DNA of 64,000 nt from Nereocystis luetkeana (GCA_031213475.1 JARUPZ010000021.1:682001-746000); one strand, 5' to 3'; shown: positions 31,501 to 39,076, counted from the stretch's first letter. Notes: generated by a model not told the origin, from the sequence alone. A program made the numbers and translations.

Positions 31501-34500
31501 TCATCTACCCTCCTCCTCGGGAGCTGTACCGTATAGACCTTAGCCCAGCTTTTTAAAAAATGGTTGAAATAGACCATTCTGACCTGTACTATAGTTCCCG
31601 AATAGTTTTTGCATCAGAGTCCAAATAGGTCTTGTCCTACCGGCTGGAGTGGGAATTGGCTAAGAGCACCAACCCTCGCCGTAACCCTCAAATAGGACTT
31701 TCACGTGATTTTCTCGGGATTTTCTCGGAAAATTTAGATGCTACGAGGAATCAGTTCGGACTGACAGTCCTATAGTCGGAGCTGTGCCAAGTCGCTAACA
31801 CTTCTAGAGGGTTATGAGGGCCTTGGCGCCTATCTGCAGATCTAGATCATTTAGGACAGATAGATCCCTGGTTTACACCATCTGCAGATCTAATAGATCA
31901 TGCTCGTCGGTGGGATCTGGCAGAAACGGGTATTGCGTGCAAATGCTGGCGGAGTTATACCTGTATGATATCGCTTTTGCGCAACATCAATATGCCTGCA
32001 AATGTAAGGACCGTATGGGTGCTAAACGGACCCCAAAGGGTGCTTAAATTTCCGGACAGAGTGGATTATCACAACGGGCAAACATGGAATATACCGGTAT
32101 GATAAGGCAATATATACCTGGTAAATCATAATCTGTGAAAGGACTTACCCTCCCATTGACGCCGTCGAGGGACTTCTTTGCCGGGTTGGACTTGTACGAT
32201 GCCGCTTTTGCACAACATTAGAATATCACAACGACAAACACAGGATCTTGTACAGATAGTTGAGATAAATCATCAAGACTGTCATCTGTCAGATCTTTGC
32301 AAACAAGTTGCCCTTCCATTGACGTTGTCGAGGGCCAGGGCCGGAAAGGTGTTGCAGAGCAAGGTTTTCCCGTCCCGCACATGGAGGATCTACGATACGG
32401 TAGATTATCTAGATCGTGATCTGCTGTGCAAAAAACTTATCTTCCCATTGATGCTGCTGGGAGGCAGGGCCGAGATGTTGTCAAAGATCAAGAATTCCCT
32501 ACGTATCCCAGCCAGAACATCGAAACGGTCCATACATTCCCGGACAGAGTGGTGTCTCATCTCACAACGGCAGAGTTAGCTTGTACGGATGACAGATGAT
32601 TCACGGTAGATGCCGTAGCGGGAAGGGGGGAGAAGAGCCTGCTATGTGACCCCGGATCTGAGTTACGAGTTGGAAGGAGAGAGAGAAAAAGCTGTGCGAA
32701 GATAATAAATGGGATGAGAAAAAAAAAGAAAAAAGAAAAGATGGCGATCTGTGCAAAACAACGTTTACCTTTCCGTTGACGCTGTCGAGGGACTGTGTCG
32801 AGAAGGTGTTGGAGAACAGTATTTCCCTATCCGCCAGCATCGCCGAAACGTGCGGTTCGACCTCGCTGCAGATGAAGAACCATTGCACCTGCGGCATGAT
32901 TTACAGCATCAGCAGCAGCAGGGGAGGGTACGGCTTAAACTACTTTTAAAGTTGCACTTTTTATCTCCAGCTAGCCAACAATACCAGCACTACAATAGCG
33001 ACAACCGGCATTACTCCGCACAACACCACACTGATGAATCCTATCCGTGTCAAGCGATTCCGCAGGCACTATAGCGGGCAGCCGGCACTATTCAACCAGC
33101 ACGATAGAGGGATTACTATTAATATTTCGGGGGACCATATTCATAGTAAATAGGACCTACGGTATACACAAAAACCTACATATTTCGTTGTTTTAACCAA
33201 CAAAATTTGGTCCTATTTACCAGGTACTATTAAAAATTACATGGTCCCCCGTAAAACTCCTGTACTGGGCTGTACTTCAACCTGAAACTGGCTCTTATTT
33301 GGAGCGTTTTGTCCCCACAACGGGAGTGCAGTCCTAAATGGGTATTTTTTTGTTCGGTGACAAAACCACTTCCAATCTCGGACATACAATCGTATTCCCA
33401 CTCCAGCATCTACATACCCTTTAGGGCGGAGAGATTCGTCATCTGCCTCATCTACGGTAGTTCAAATTGCCCGCTTCCTCTGCAAAAAACGAAGCGCAAA
33501 ACAAAACTCACCTTGAATTGCCTGCTTCCTCTGTCCAGTAAGAGCAGCTTCCCCACGTAAGGTCTCGCGAAATTTCCGGAGTGAATCTCCAGGACGTCGC
33601 CGATACCAATCGTGAAAATCTGAGCGATTGATACAACATACCAGGTAGGATTTAACTACGATTCGAGAACCAGGAAATATGGTCCGGGCTGGATCTCGTA
33701 ATCAAAAGGGCGGCTTTCCGCATTACCTTCGGTATAGCGACTCCGGTTCAATGTTTTCGGAGCAAATCTTGAGGGAAAGGTCGAGGCGAATCTAGAAAAA
33801 TTGCGCGGATTATGTATATGCAGCACATGGTGTCTCATTTAAGAAATAGGAAAAAATGGCCCAGCGTTGATGTTCTTCCAACACACACCGGTACCAATTT
33901 GGGCGGAAATATAAGCACCTTTTAGGCGTTACTATGAATTTAAAACGGTCCTTATGTCCTTGTGTTTACGGCCAGAGTAGTAGCTGGTACCTGCTCCAGC
34001 TGTGGGCGGAATATAATGACCGTTCGCGTATAAATACCAACATCTAACGGTCCTCACAGTTTCGTCTATAGAGGTACCAGGTACCTGGTGCAGGTATACC
34101 ACAACAACACTCGTACGCTGCCATTCATGGATCTCTCAAAACATAAAAATATCAACTTTCTCTCCGCGACATTGCTGTGAAAGATCCATGAAACACAACC
34201 AACCATATCGGCCGGGGTATGTATATAGGTCAAAAGCAAAAATATGGGGAAAAACATCGAAACATCCCCCCCCCCCGTGCGTCCGTCCCAGTTGCGGCAC
34301 ATCTGCCCGCGCAGGCACGATCCTTACTACATGTTCGCATAGGTCGATGATGCTTCGTAGAGACAGGGCTACGTCACGAGACCACTTCGGATTTCCCCCT
34401 CGAGCCTAAGATGTCATTATCACGCTGGGTGATAAGATGGCATACCGTGTTGAGTATTACACTATCACACTATTACGGGGGACCGTAGTAAACAGAACCA

Positions 34501-36727
34501 AATAGTGGTAGTATAAATAGCGAAATATAAAGGTTTTTGTGAGTACCGTAGGTCCTACCTGGTACTTAATATGGTCCCCCGTAATAGGGTGATAAGATAA
34601 CACACCCCCTCTGACGAATTTCAAAGCTGATTGTCCCGAAGATGGGAAAGGCGCAAACGCCGAGCGATGCGTCTATGGAAATATCTCGACGAAATATTCC
34701 CAAAGCCGCCATTTTCGTTGCCTGTAACCCGCTTGAGGCACCTTGAGGCATGCTTTGCTGAAAATCGGCTCGGAAAATTCGTTCCAGGTGGTGTGTTGTC
34801 TCATCGCACGTGTGATGCGGCATTTTCGGCTTCGGTTAAACGGCGGCCAACACTCCGCGGCCCGAAGCTCTAGTCCCAACCAGAGGCCTGCTTGGTTGGC
34901 GTGCCGTGGGGTCGTTGTGCTTGCGAAGACTCACTCTGCTGTGCATGCTGGCAGGTCACTACTGTGCGGGCACAAATGAGGGGGTCGTGCCTTCGCGGGC
35001 AAGATCTGCGCGAGCTCTCCTCGTCCAAAAGCCGTACCTTCTCTTGGAGCAAGCGCAGCTTCTCTTTCGCGACAAATTCCGTCACCACACCGAGAGCCAT
35101 GTCTTGCTTCACCCGGTTGATGTCCTGTCACAGAGACAACAAAAAATACTTTTCTCACGTGTATATACATACAGGCGAGAGAAGAAAAACGAGTAACGCG
35201 AGCACACGCCCTGTGGTGGTTTTGTTTTTTTGCTGACCACAAAATTTCGACCACAAGAAAACCAGGTGTCGCCAACATTTCCAAGTATCGGCTGACTCGA
35301 AAATATATATATATATATATCTGGTATGTATTTTTCATGCTCTACAAAAGCACACAATATACCCCCGCTGGGGACATCATGCATCCTGGTTCCGTCGAAA
35401 CCCCTCTGTCATTTTTTTTCTTCGATTCTCGATAAAACCCTCTGAAGCAGAGCAGTGCAGTTGCTGTGAAAAGCACGTTCACCTTGCACCCATGCAGCTA
35501 CTGAGGAGCGCTCACAGCACACCACAAACACTACGTATCGCACTAACGTTTACCAGGTATATATTGTATATGTATATATACGACCCCTCCCCTCACCTCC
35601 GCGACGTCATTGACCCTAACCCTGTCGTACACGACGCAGCGCTCCCCCCGCAGCCGCTCCCGCCCCCTCCCGTGCTTCCGATCTCGAGGCGCGGCGCCGC
35701 CGACACCGCCCTGTTTTCTCGAGGCAAACCAGACGTAATCCTCGTTGTCCTCGTCCGCAGAGCCGGGATCGCTAGGGTCATCTCCTTCGCTGCCGAGGTT
35801 GGATCCGGCCTCGCCGACAGCAGAAGGTGCGCGCCCCCGAGCAGCAGGGTTAAGGTTAGCGCTGCCGCCGCCACCGCTGTCAGGAGAGCTGCGAGAACCA
35901 GAATCAGCCTGGTTGCTCAACCGAAGCGCGCGATTTCGCTCGGTCCAGCCGGGTCCGGACCCCGCGAGCGCTGGCGATGGCGACGGCGACGGCCTGGAAA
36001 TGATGTCCGCGTAGAGCGCTTCTCCGCCCACCGACTCGCTACCGGCAGTCTCGCCGCCGCCGCCACCGCCGCTGTCGCCATCACCGCCGGCGGTGCCGTC
36101 GACGCCCTTGCCATTGACCTCGGGAAGACCCTCTTCCAACTTCGGCTGCTGCTGCCGCGGCAGCTCCTGTCGGTCGAGACCGACACCGCTAGCTTCGGGA
36201 GCGTTGTTGACGCCGCCGCCATTGCCGCTGATGCTGCTGCTGCTGCTGCTGCCGTCGCCACCACCACCACCGCCATCTCCATTCCCACCTCCACCCCCAC
36301 CGCTACTACTGCTGCTATTCCCGCCACCACCGCAGCCGCCGCCGATACGACCGCTGCCACCGCTGCCGCTTCCGCCGCTGCTACCGTCGCTGCTGGTGAT
36401 TACTGTCCCAGTAACGCCATTATCTCCCTGGGAAACCCGCGGTCCGGAGAAGGACAGGGCGCGCACGATGTCATTGTCGCGGACAGCGTCACCGGCGGCG
36501 GCGGCGGCGGCGGCGGCGGCAGCGGGAGCAGCCGCGGTTGGCTCTGGTGGCGGCTCAGCAACGACGGAAGAAGACGCTTCTGCCACCACAATTGGCCGCG
36601 GTGTTGGCGCTGGTGGTGTTGGTGGTGGAGGGGCTGAGGGAGTTCCATCGCTCCCAAAGGCGATGGAGAGGGGGGCAGCAGGCAAGGCCACTGCGGGCGT
36701 GCTTGTGCCGACCGGTGTCCCGTCCAT
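19433..36727 (-). CDS. Large BAH / Gln-rich / AT-hook / PAH-domain chromatin protein gene
   Basis: Thirteen exons on the - strand. From the N-terminus: an acidic Ser/Gly-rich 377-codon exon; a helical exon; a BAH domain over three exons (ARPYVGKLLLLD, VQWFF, TQSLDSVNGK, YLCRRGYDARKK); a small exon; a 451-codon Gln-rich exon; two helical exons; an exon with the AT-hook KRGRGRP, a polyGlu run and a polyGly run; and a PAH domain (RPFQLFVSGL, HVGLISAFNSFLPPG). BAH modules bind nucleosomes or modified histones, AT-hooks bind DNA, and PAH modules bind repressor helices in SIN3-type complexes. A nuclear co-regulator is therefore the likely role, which is inference. Phases agree in blocks 36727-30368, 28079-22382 and 21053-19433. 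The two block junctions do not match, so exons are missing or up to three genes are present. The 3' end is not found. Confidence 0.6.
19716..19807 (-). CDS. PAH-domain exon, second half
   Basis: The acceptor is TCGCCACAG at 19808-19809 and the donor CGC/GTGAGA at 19715. The 92-bp exon reads ESHVGLISAFNSFLPPGIAV then EYDPATVPRLA. The block hydrophobic-x-x-FNxFLPPG is the signature end of a paired amphipathic helix of SIN3 proteins, where helix 3 is followed by FLPPGY. It joins in phase 0 to the exon at 20927-21053, restoring a PAH domain with about four extra residues before helix 3. Confidence 0.75.
20345..20560 (+). repeat. Dispersed repeat family D3, copy 3
   Basis: Shares GCAGCCGGGAGGGAGCCG, CCTGGGTTGGATATGTAC, CGGCAGGTGAGGAACTAGAT and the GTAGATAGATAG tail with 6.0-6.3 kb. 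Confidence 0.65.
20670..20925 (+). repeat. GATTTCG(A/T)T degenerate repeat
   Basis: Units such as TCGATTTCGTTATC and CGATTTCGACTT recur every 12-24 bp. The array lies in the intron between the two PAH exons and touches the donor of 20927-21053. Confidence 0.65.
20927..21053 (-). CDS. PAH-domain exon, first half
   Basis: The acceptor is ACACGTGCAG at 21054-21055 and the donor CACAAG/GTGACA at 20926. Length is 127 bp: one base and 42 codons. The frame reads VQRTLEGRPFQLFVSGLSRY, then REQEFTVEQLVEHVAKCFDP and HK. It matches helices 1-2 of SIN3 PAH domains: the pattern F-x-x-hydrophobic-x-x-hydrophobic followed by a helix ending V-x-x-x-F is preserved. It starts two bases into a codon, whereas the AT-hook exon upstream ends on a codon boundary, so an intervening exon is expected in 21056-22381. 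Confidence 0.75.
21085..21300 (+). repeat. CAGACAGG tandem repeat
   Basis: A 4- to 8-bp GACAGGCAGACAGGCAG microsatellite with few interruptions, just upstream (in transcription) of the PAH exon acceptor. Confidence 0.9.
21360..21640 (-). other. Unassigned stretch between AT-hook and PAH exons
   Basis: A - strand frame is open for about 80 codons and contains good donors (GACAG/GTACG near 21403, and one near 21500), so the missing exon between 22382 and 21053 could lie here. No acceptor-donor pair is convincing enough to be drawn. Confidence 0.2.
21680..21765 (-). repeat. Dispersed repeat family D2, copy 3 (inverted)
   Basis: Reverse complement reads CATTTGACCATTAGCCACGC then GTTCGAGACGAAGCA, as in the copies at 10.0 and 12.8 kb. 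Confidence 0.6.
21990..22160 (-). repeat. Dispersed repeat family D1, copy (inverted)
   Basis: Reverse complement shares ATGCAGCTCACC, CATGCGACTCG, AAGCAATGTCTGTCT and GTCCCGGCATTGCAGGGATG with the copies at 23905-24175 and 31200-31445. Confidence 0.7.
22382..23330 (-). CDS. AT-hook / polyGlu / polyGly exon
   Basis: The acceptor is CCCCGAAAAAACAG at 23331-23332 and the donor CCT/GTGAGA at 22381. One base plus 316 codons. After FGQRVKRREMEAGEKRSSSN comes a basic stretch with NRKRRRGD, then the AT-hook core KRGRGRP, an uninterrupted glutamate run (about 23110-23160), DDESDKTYDPNSGG, KRGRRKSP, an Ala/Arg stretch, MVDLSLSSDEEDKISDHVDV, long Gly runs, and EWTRVEDFRVKTETKA. The SLSSDEED block looks like an acidic phosphorylation or SUMO-interaction type site. 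An in-frame Met at 23302 could also start a separate gene, but the acceptor phase fits exon 24212-24366 exactly. The + strand ORF opposite is a shadow. Confidence 0.72.
23390..23640 (+). repeat. Dispersed repeat family D3 relative
   Basis: AGATAGATCAGATCAGAT, TGATCCGCATGACCTA and GACAGATAGATCCTTGG words, related to the D3 copies but more diverged. Confidence 0.4.
23715..23785 (+). repeat. Fragment of the R repeat family
   Basis: GTGTGTGTTCTTCATATTAA followed by TTCTACCCGTCGAAATCCAG and CACACCCAGT, the left end of the family described at 52742-53272. Confidence 0.75.
23905..24175 (+). repeat. Dispersed repeat family D1
   Basis: ACTGTCTCTGGAAGTGGCTA, GTGCAGCTCACCCGTCATGC, CGTGCTCTGTCCCGGCATTG and GGGATGCGAGGGTCTATGGT are shared in order with 31200-31445. 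Confidence 0.75.
24212..24366 (-). CDS. Exon VASAVKACANVSMV (helical, charged)
   Basis: The acceptor is AACCCGGCAG at 24367-24368 and the donor CCCG/GTAAGT at 24211. It reads VASAVKACANVSMVRRNEEL, GDEPGDEIDYGVHKKAFRVI and VDFGRRFSKSS. Phase 0 at the start and two bases over at the end both fit the neighbouring exons (25530-25630 and 22382-23330). No domain is recognised. Its 5' border, with the same CCCGGCAG/GTGGC junction, has a decayed copy at 24655-24735. Confidence 0.7.
24655..24735 (-). pseudogene. Decayed copy of the start of exon 24212-24366
   Basis: On the - strand CAACCCGGCAG then GTGGCAGCGGCCGTGAAGGC repeats the acceptor and first codons of the exon (VAAAVKAF against VASAVKAC), then diverges into ACGTGTCCATGG. 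Confidence 0.6.
24740..25170 (+). repeat. GTGTTGACCAATGAAACAT tandem repeat
   Basis: About ten imperfect units of 30-60 bp. The unit also occurs once just upstream of exon 24212-24366 (GTTGACCATTGAAAACGCG, near 24379), so the array seems to have grown from sequence flanking that exon. Confidence 0.8.
25200..25510 (+). repeat. GATCTGTACA degenerate repeat
   Basis: GTGATCTGATCTGTACATT-like words repeat at 25-40 bp. No gene is seen. Confidence 0.6.
25530..25630 (-). CDS. Exon CTEEALLRLASPRF (helical)
   Basis: The acceptor is ATTGCTGCTAAAG at 25631-25632 and the donor CGACAG/GTCAGT at 25529. Two bases complete a Gly codon from the Gln-rich exon, and then 33 codons read CTEEALLRLASPRFRCILRE and TLEKAGEVWTRRQ. 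Hydrophobic residues at a helical spacing suggest a histone-fold-like or coiled helix, but no family is claimed. Confidence 0.7.
25840..25990. repeat. ACCAACACC intron repeat
   Basis: Imperfect 6- to 9-bp CACCAACAC units directly after (in transcription) the donor of the Gln-rich exon. Confidence 0.85.
25998..27351 (-). CDS. Gln-rich exon
   Basis: The acceptor is CATTGTCTCCAG at 27352-27353 and the donor AGGG/GTAAGT at 25997. One exon of 451 codons plus one base. It begins TAEQALSKQRIWPTASSPPD, then PDTLRAYLSKANALAPILTG and TLVYIRPRGDGRWGD. It passes through Gly-rich linkers into a long Gln stretch with His and Leu (about 26445-26790), then a Pro/Ala-rich part, and closes with ESLVWIVNPCEGAAPL and VERWRVVKRGAEEDAMNALV. 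Gln-rich segments of this kind are common in transcription co-regulators. The CAG/CAA mix suggests slippage. Reverse-strand ORFs of 200-268 codons here are shadows. Confidence 0.75.
27380..27990. other. Intron, no feature recognised
   Basis: A short poly-G run (27400-27410) and unique-looking sequence. No coding signal is supported. Confidence 0.5.
27999..28079 (-). CDS. Small exon VGPEFDVHVEAWTGPDHAVT
   Basis: The acceptor is GCTGTGGCAG at 28080-28081 and the donor GAAAA/GTGAGT at 27998. Its 27 codons are open only in phase 0, and end PPALERK. It fits the Gln-rich exon in phase but not the last BAH exon, which ends one base into a codon. At least one exon is therefore missing in 28082-30367 if this is one gene. 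Confidence 0.6.
28320..29965 (+). repeat. ~208-bp tandem array
   Basis: Six units share GCTCTTCGCTCTCTCTCACC, GATTGCACCGCATGAGCA, CCTCGTCCTCCAACGACGAA, GACATGAGGCAGGGAGATGA and CGCATTATCC with ACACCGCA words. Anchors lie near 28384, 29054, 29261, 29474, 29686 and 29889. The gap between the first two is occupied by unrelated sequence at about 28531-29015. Confidence 0.9.
28531..29015. other. Non-repeat insertion inside the 208-bp array
   Basis: About 485 bp without array words replace part of one unit. Both strands have protein-like frames (- strand 28807-29046: GEWGKKAKRDHGSVCHV, ELFEGRYELFFLLKTRD; + strand 28517-28789: FVEQLAVSPEHQFDFWRSQS). No domain is recognised and no clear inverted or direct terminal repeats are seen. 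It could be a captured gene fragment or a mobile element. Confidence 0.4.
30148..30355. repeat. GGTATGGTAT short repeats
   Basis: Two small clusters (30158-30178 and 30320-30352) of a 5- to 10-bp GGTAT unit flank unique sequence. The right one touches the donor side of the last BAH exon. Confidence 0.7.
30368..30494 (-). CDS. BAH-domain exon, C-terminal part
   Basis: The acceptor is GCCGCGGCAG at 30495-30496 and the donor GACG/GTGGGT at 30367. It reads VDIVREVPRGGKLPPNTYLC, RRGYDARKKTIVPLQPDGSV and VD, plus one base. The piece Y-x-C-R-x-x-Y-D near the middle is the typical last strand of BAH domains (a Cys-Arg pair followed by an aromatic and Asp). It joins exon 32769-32888 in phase 0. CAG/CAA repeats follow the acceptor upstream at 30500-30735. 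Confidence 0.72.
30500..30735. repeat. CAG/CAA intron repeat
   Basis: Imperfect CAGCAGCAACAACA triplets interrupted by stop codons in the Gln frame, so it is not read as coding. Confidence 0.8.
31200..31445 (+). repeat. Dispersed repeat family D1
   Basis: TGCTGTCTCTGGAAGTGGCT, GATGCAGCTAACCCTTCATG, AAGCAATGTCTGTCTCGTCG and GATGCGAGGGTCCATGGTCA match 23905-24175. This copy lies in the intron between the last two BAH exons. Confidence 0.75.
32130..32175 (-). pseudogene. BAH exon relic 3
   Basis: - strand KKSLDGVNGR followed by GGGAGG/GTAAGT aligns with TQSLDSVNGK and its donor. Only the last 15 codons or so remain, but the donor is good. Confidence 0.55.
32300..32390 (-). pseudogene. BAH exon relic 2
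   Basis: - strand VRDGKTLLCNTFPALALDNV then NGRAT aligns with ADREILFSNTFSTQSLDSV and NGKVN. The donor position reads GGCAAC instead of GGTAAAC, so the splice site is lost. Confidence 0.6.
32430..32520 (-). pseudogene. BAH exon relic 1
   Basis: - strand REFLIFDNISALPPSSINGK aligns with the REILFSNTFSTQSLDSVNGK end of the exon. The donor is GGGAAG/ATAAGT, with GT changed to AT. Confidence 0.6.
32607..32745 (+). mobile_element. 5'-truncated SINE
   Basis: Identical in order to the 3' half of the SINE at 41843-42190: CGTAGCGGGAAGGGGGGAGA, ATGTGACCCCGGATCTGAGT, GGAGAGAGAG, AATGGGATGAG and an A-rich tail. The tRNA-like head is missing, as usual for 5' truncation during target-primed insertion. 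Confidence 0.8.
32769..32888 (-). CDS. BAH-domain exon, middle part
   Basis: The acceptor is CATGCCGCAG at 32889-32890 and the donor GGAAAG/GTAAAC at 32768. Exactly 40 codons, phase 0 at both ends: VQWFFICSEVEPHVSAMLAD and REILFSNTFSTQSLDSVNGK. The order W-F-x (aromatic strand), then E/D-hydrophobic-F-x-S/N (the NELF-type block), then S-V-x-G-K is the core pattern of BAH domains. Three truncated relics of its second half follow at 32130-32520. Confidence 0.8.
33117..33257. mobile_element. TA-target MITE (GGGGGACC family)
   Basis: TTTCGGGGGACCAT on the left and ATGGTCCCCCGTAAAA on the right, with GGACCTACGGTATAC inside. It carries an added TACCAGGTA relative to copy 12554-12661. Confidence 0.75.
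33296..33345. mobile_element. Half of a piggyBac-like fold-back MITE
   Basis: TTTTGTCCCCACAACGGGAG then TGCAGTCCTAAATGGG is the right arm of the family seen at 58126-58214. Confidence 0.55.
33512..33619 (-). CDS. BAH-domain exon, N-terminal part
   Basis: The acceptor is AATCGCTCAG at 33620-33621 and the donor TTCAAG/GTGAGT at 33511. Exactly 36 codons in phase 0: IFTIGIGDVLEIHSGNFARP and YVGKLLLLDRGSRQFK. BAH domains open with a G-D-x-V strand, then a P-Y-V-(A/G)-x-(I/L) strand; both are present with normal spacing. Both neighbouring exons also meet it on codon boundaries. Confidence 0.8.
34458..34590. mobile_element. TA-target MITE (GGGGGACC family)
   Basis: TATTACGGGGGACCGTAG to TATGGTCCCCCGTAATA. 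It contains an added CCTGGTA after CCTA inside the right half. Confidence 0.8.
35038..35124 (-). CDS. Helical exon between N-terminal and BAH exons
   Basis: The acceptor is TCTCTGTGACAG at 35125-35126 and the donor GAGAAG/GTACGG at 35037. Its 29 codons, phase 0 at both ends, read DINRVKQDMALGVVTEFVAK and EKLRLLQEK. The amphipathic pattern suggests a short coiled coil leading into the BAH domain. Confidence 0.72.
35303..35320. repeat. (AT)n microsatellite
   Basis: A pure AT dinucleotide run. Others are at 38378-38397 and 39024-39052. Confidence 0.9.
35597..36727 (-). CDS. First coding exon: acidic Ser/Gly-rich N-terminus
   Basis: An ATG at 36727 opens MDGTPVGTSTPAVALPAAPL. The frame runs 377 codons to a donor GCGGAG/GTGAGG at 35596. 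It holds a Pro-rich stretch, an Ala run, DNDIVRALSFSGPRVSQGDN, long Gly/Ser runs, LYADIISRPSP, NRALRLSNQADSGSRSSP, an acidic block (GSADEDNEDYVWFASRKQ) and ends RCVVYDRVRVNDVAE. The simple runs match GC-rich trinucleotides, but the interspersed unique blocks argue for real coding. The frame is also open upstream to 36808 with a possible acceptor (TTTTGCAAAG), so this may be an internal exon. The + strand ORFs opposite are shadows. Confidence 0.7.
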
Positions 36728-37302
36728 GTCTTCGAAAAAGCCACGCGCTTTGCAAAAGCACCAAAGCAGGATTCGTTCGTGCGCGCTGACTAATAAACAG
36801 AGGGACAAGGCACGACCGGCAACGAGAATTGTAGCAGGGGGGTGGGGTCAATCAGCCAGAAAACAAAAAAAATAGCAGGGTCTACGTACAGAACAACCAT
36901 TTTAAAAGTAAATCAACCCTTTCGCACCTGCCCCCTTGTTTTTCAGGGAACACTCAACACCTGGTATTAAAGTAAGAGTTGAATCGCTATTTGCAGAGGG
37001 AAGAGGGTTGTAATTTCCACTCACACCGGTGGCCGGGACCCCTCCCCTTGCACAACGTAAGCGTAAAAACATCATGGAGGAGACATTGCACATGCAGCAA
37101 AAACCCGGCCTAATGGTGTGCTACATTGTTTCAACGCCTTACCAATGGTAGTAGTATCACGCGAACATTGTGCAAGGGGGGGGGGGGGGGTCCAGCCACC
37201 TGTGTCGTAAAACTGGTTCACACGTCGGACAGATGATCGATGCCCACTTTATTGCCTACCTGGTATATAGTTCAGGGAAGTTACATCCTTCCAGGCTGTA
37301 TG

Positions 37303-37428
37303 ACCTATTACGGGGGACCACATTGAACAGGATTTTTTACGGTAGACACAAAACCCTACCTGGTATGTACTTCCCTATTTTTACCAACAATATTTGGTCC
37401 AATTAACCATGGTCCCCCGTAAATAGCC
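37303..37428. mobile_element. TA-target MITE (GGGGGACC family)
   Basis: TATTACGGGGGACCAC to CATGGTCCCCCGTAAATA with CAATATTTGGTCC inside. It carries TACCTGGTA and is inserted at the edge of a D3 repeat. Confidence 0.8.
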
Positions 37429-37429
37429 G

Positions 37430-37625
37430 ATGTTGCCGGGAGGCCGAAAAATCTGGACGATCTACTCCTGGCACGCGTTTTTCTGGGTTGGATCTGCACT
37501 GTATACACAGATTCTGCGCAACGTCCAAACAGCGGCAGGATCGGATCTACAGCAGCAGTACATCATATAGGTCGTGGTCTGTCCGACTTGTGAACTCTGC
37601 TGCTTTCACGTATGCGGGAAAACAC
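37430..37625 (+). repeat. Dispersed repeat family D3, copy 4
   Basis: GATGTTGCCGGGAGGCCG, TTCTGGGTTGGATCTGCA, AACAGCGGCAGGATCGGATC and GTCGTGGTCTGTCCGAC align with 20345-20560. Confidence 0.55.
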
Positions 37626-37639
37626 ACTCGGCTGTAACT

Positions 37640-38930
37640 CGAATGGGATCAATTTAAAGCAACTACACTCAAGGTTGGGTGACGAAAACAAAAACACCTC
37701 GCATCAGACTCAGATGTAATTATAATGTAAGTTCAGAGGGAAAAAATAATAATTTTGACAAAATTGTCCACTACTACAGCAGTAGGTACGTTACTATTCA
37801 CATGTGTTGTTTCGCTAATTTCCATACTAAACACAAGGGGGGATTCGCCGCGGTGGGCTGACGTCCGCTTGCGGCTCCGCGCATGCCCGTAATGGTCACG
37901 AGAGGTGTAGTACAGGTGTACGCCGAGGCCGCACAAAACGCGACTACTGTACTGCCAAGGAGTGTACTCGAGTATCGTGATTTTTTTATGAACGTAAGCA
38001 CTGCTGTTCGCATGAATTCGGGTGGCAGGTGTACTATGACGAACAGCAGCAGCAGCTGAAGCAACAAAACAGCAGCACACAGAGCAGCAGCAGCAGTAGC
38101 AGCAATCTGTACTTATTCCAGGTACCTGATACTCGTACGTACGATGAATGTATGTATGTATGCATGGTGACGAAATAACCAAACTCATAGCACGCCACTA
38201 CCGGTGTTATGGATGCGTTACGAACACCAACAACAAACCTCAGCATCAGACGGCGGTGTAACGCGCCAAAGGTAGACGAATTTCCGAATGACTATTAATA
38301 GGAAAAAAACAGCAGTGTCCGAGAGCGCGCTTCTGGGTTGTGAAACCACATGGTGCAGAACAAACACAAAAAAGTGAAAATATATATATATATATATGAA
38401 TACGCACGGAAAAAAAAAACATGTGGACTCTACGGGATTAAAACCCTCGACCTAATACCACAAGGGAAACAAAGAGCTGCCCCTGAACTCCCCATATTTC
38501 GCTTATACTTTACTTGAACCTACAGCAGTGGACTGACGTGCATCTACTACTGCTGGTGTATACTTCGTATACGTACAGCAGTAGTCCCTGTCAGCGAACC
38601 CGGCAAAAAAAAGGTGTGGGGAAAATCATGTTTCTTGATGAAAACAACTCTAATTTTGACCCCTGATGGTTTTTTCGAGTTAGCTGTAGGAATGGACATT
38701 TGAGATGTCGGAACAATTGTTTTGCAAAAAAAGGAAAACGAAGACGGGACGCCCCGTCGGGACACGTCGCGAGCACGCCCGAGGGCGCGCCCCCCGCAGA
38801 GACGGGAGAGGCGAGAAAGGTGAGGCAAGGCTAGGAAACAGCGCACCGAGAAGTGGGCCTTATCGCGAAAAAGTCGAAAGTGGCTCCAAAGATCTCGTCT
38901 GAAAAAACAACTTTGGAGCTCAGACACAAC
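37640..38930. other. No gene recognised
   Basis: Mixed sequence with CAGCAG clusters (38040-38105), an AT microsatellite (38378-38397) and a GC-rich patch (38740-38830) that gives short ORFs on both strands without splice support. Confidence 0.4.
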
Positions 38931-39023
38931 TCATCATATGTCTTGGTATAAGTCGTGCGAGTACGTGTATTGGTTTACGACGCCATACACTGTTTTGCGT
39001 GCCCCGTGTACACTACGTACTGG

Positions 39024-39052
39024 ATTATATATATATATATATATATATATAT
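39024..39052. repeat. (AT)n microsatellite
   Basis: A run of about 14 AT dinucleotides, 20 bp before a piggyBac-like MITE. Confidence 0.95.
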
Positions 39053-39076
39053 TTAGGCGGAACCTTTCAGCGTTAA

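Larger units (their letters stand above)
31830..32580 (-). repeat. Serial duplication containing relics of a BAH exon
   Basis: Repeated blocks (GATAGATCCCTGG, CGCTTTTG(C)GCAACAT, TCCGGACAGAGTGG, GGCAGAGTTAGC) alternate with three truncated copies of the 3' half of exon 32769-32888 at about 32130-32175, 32300-32390 and 32430-32520. The pattern is that of an exon-plus-flank unit duplicated several times. Confidence 0.65.
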
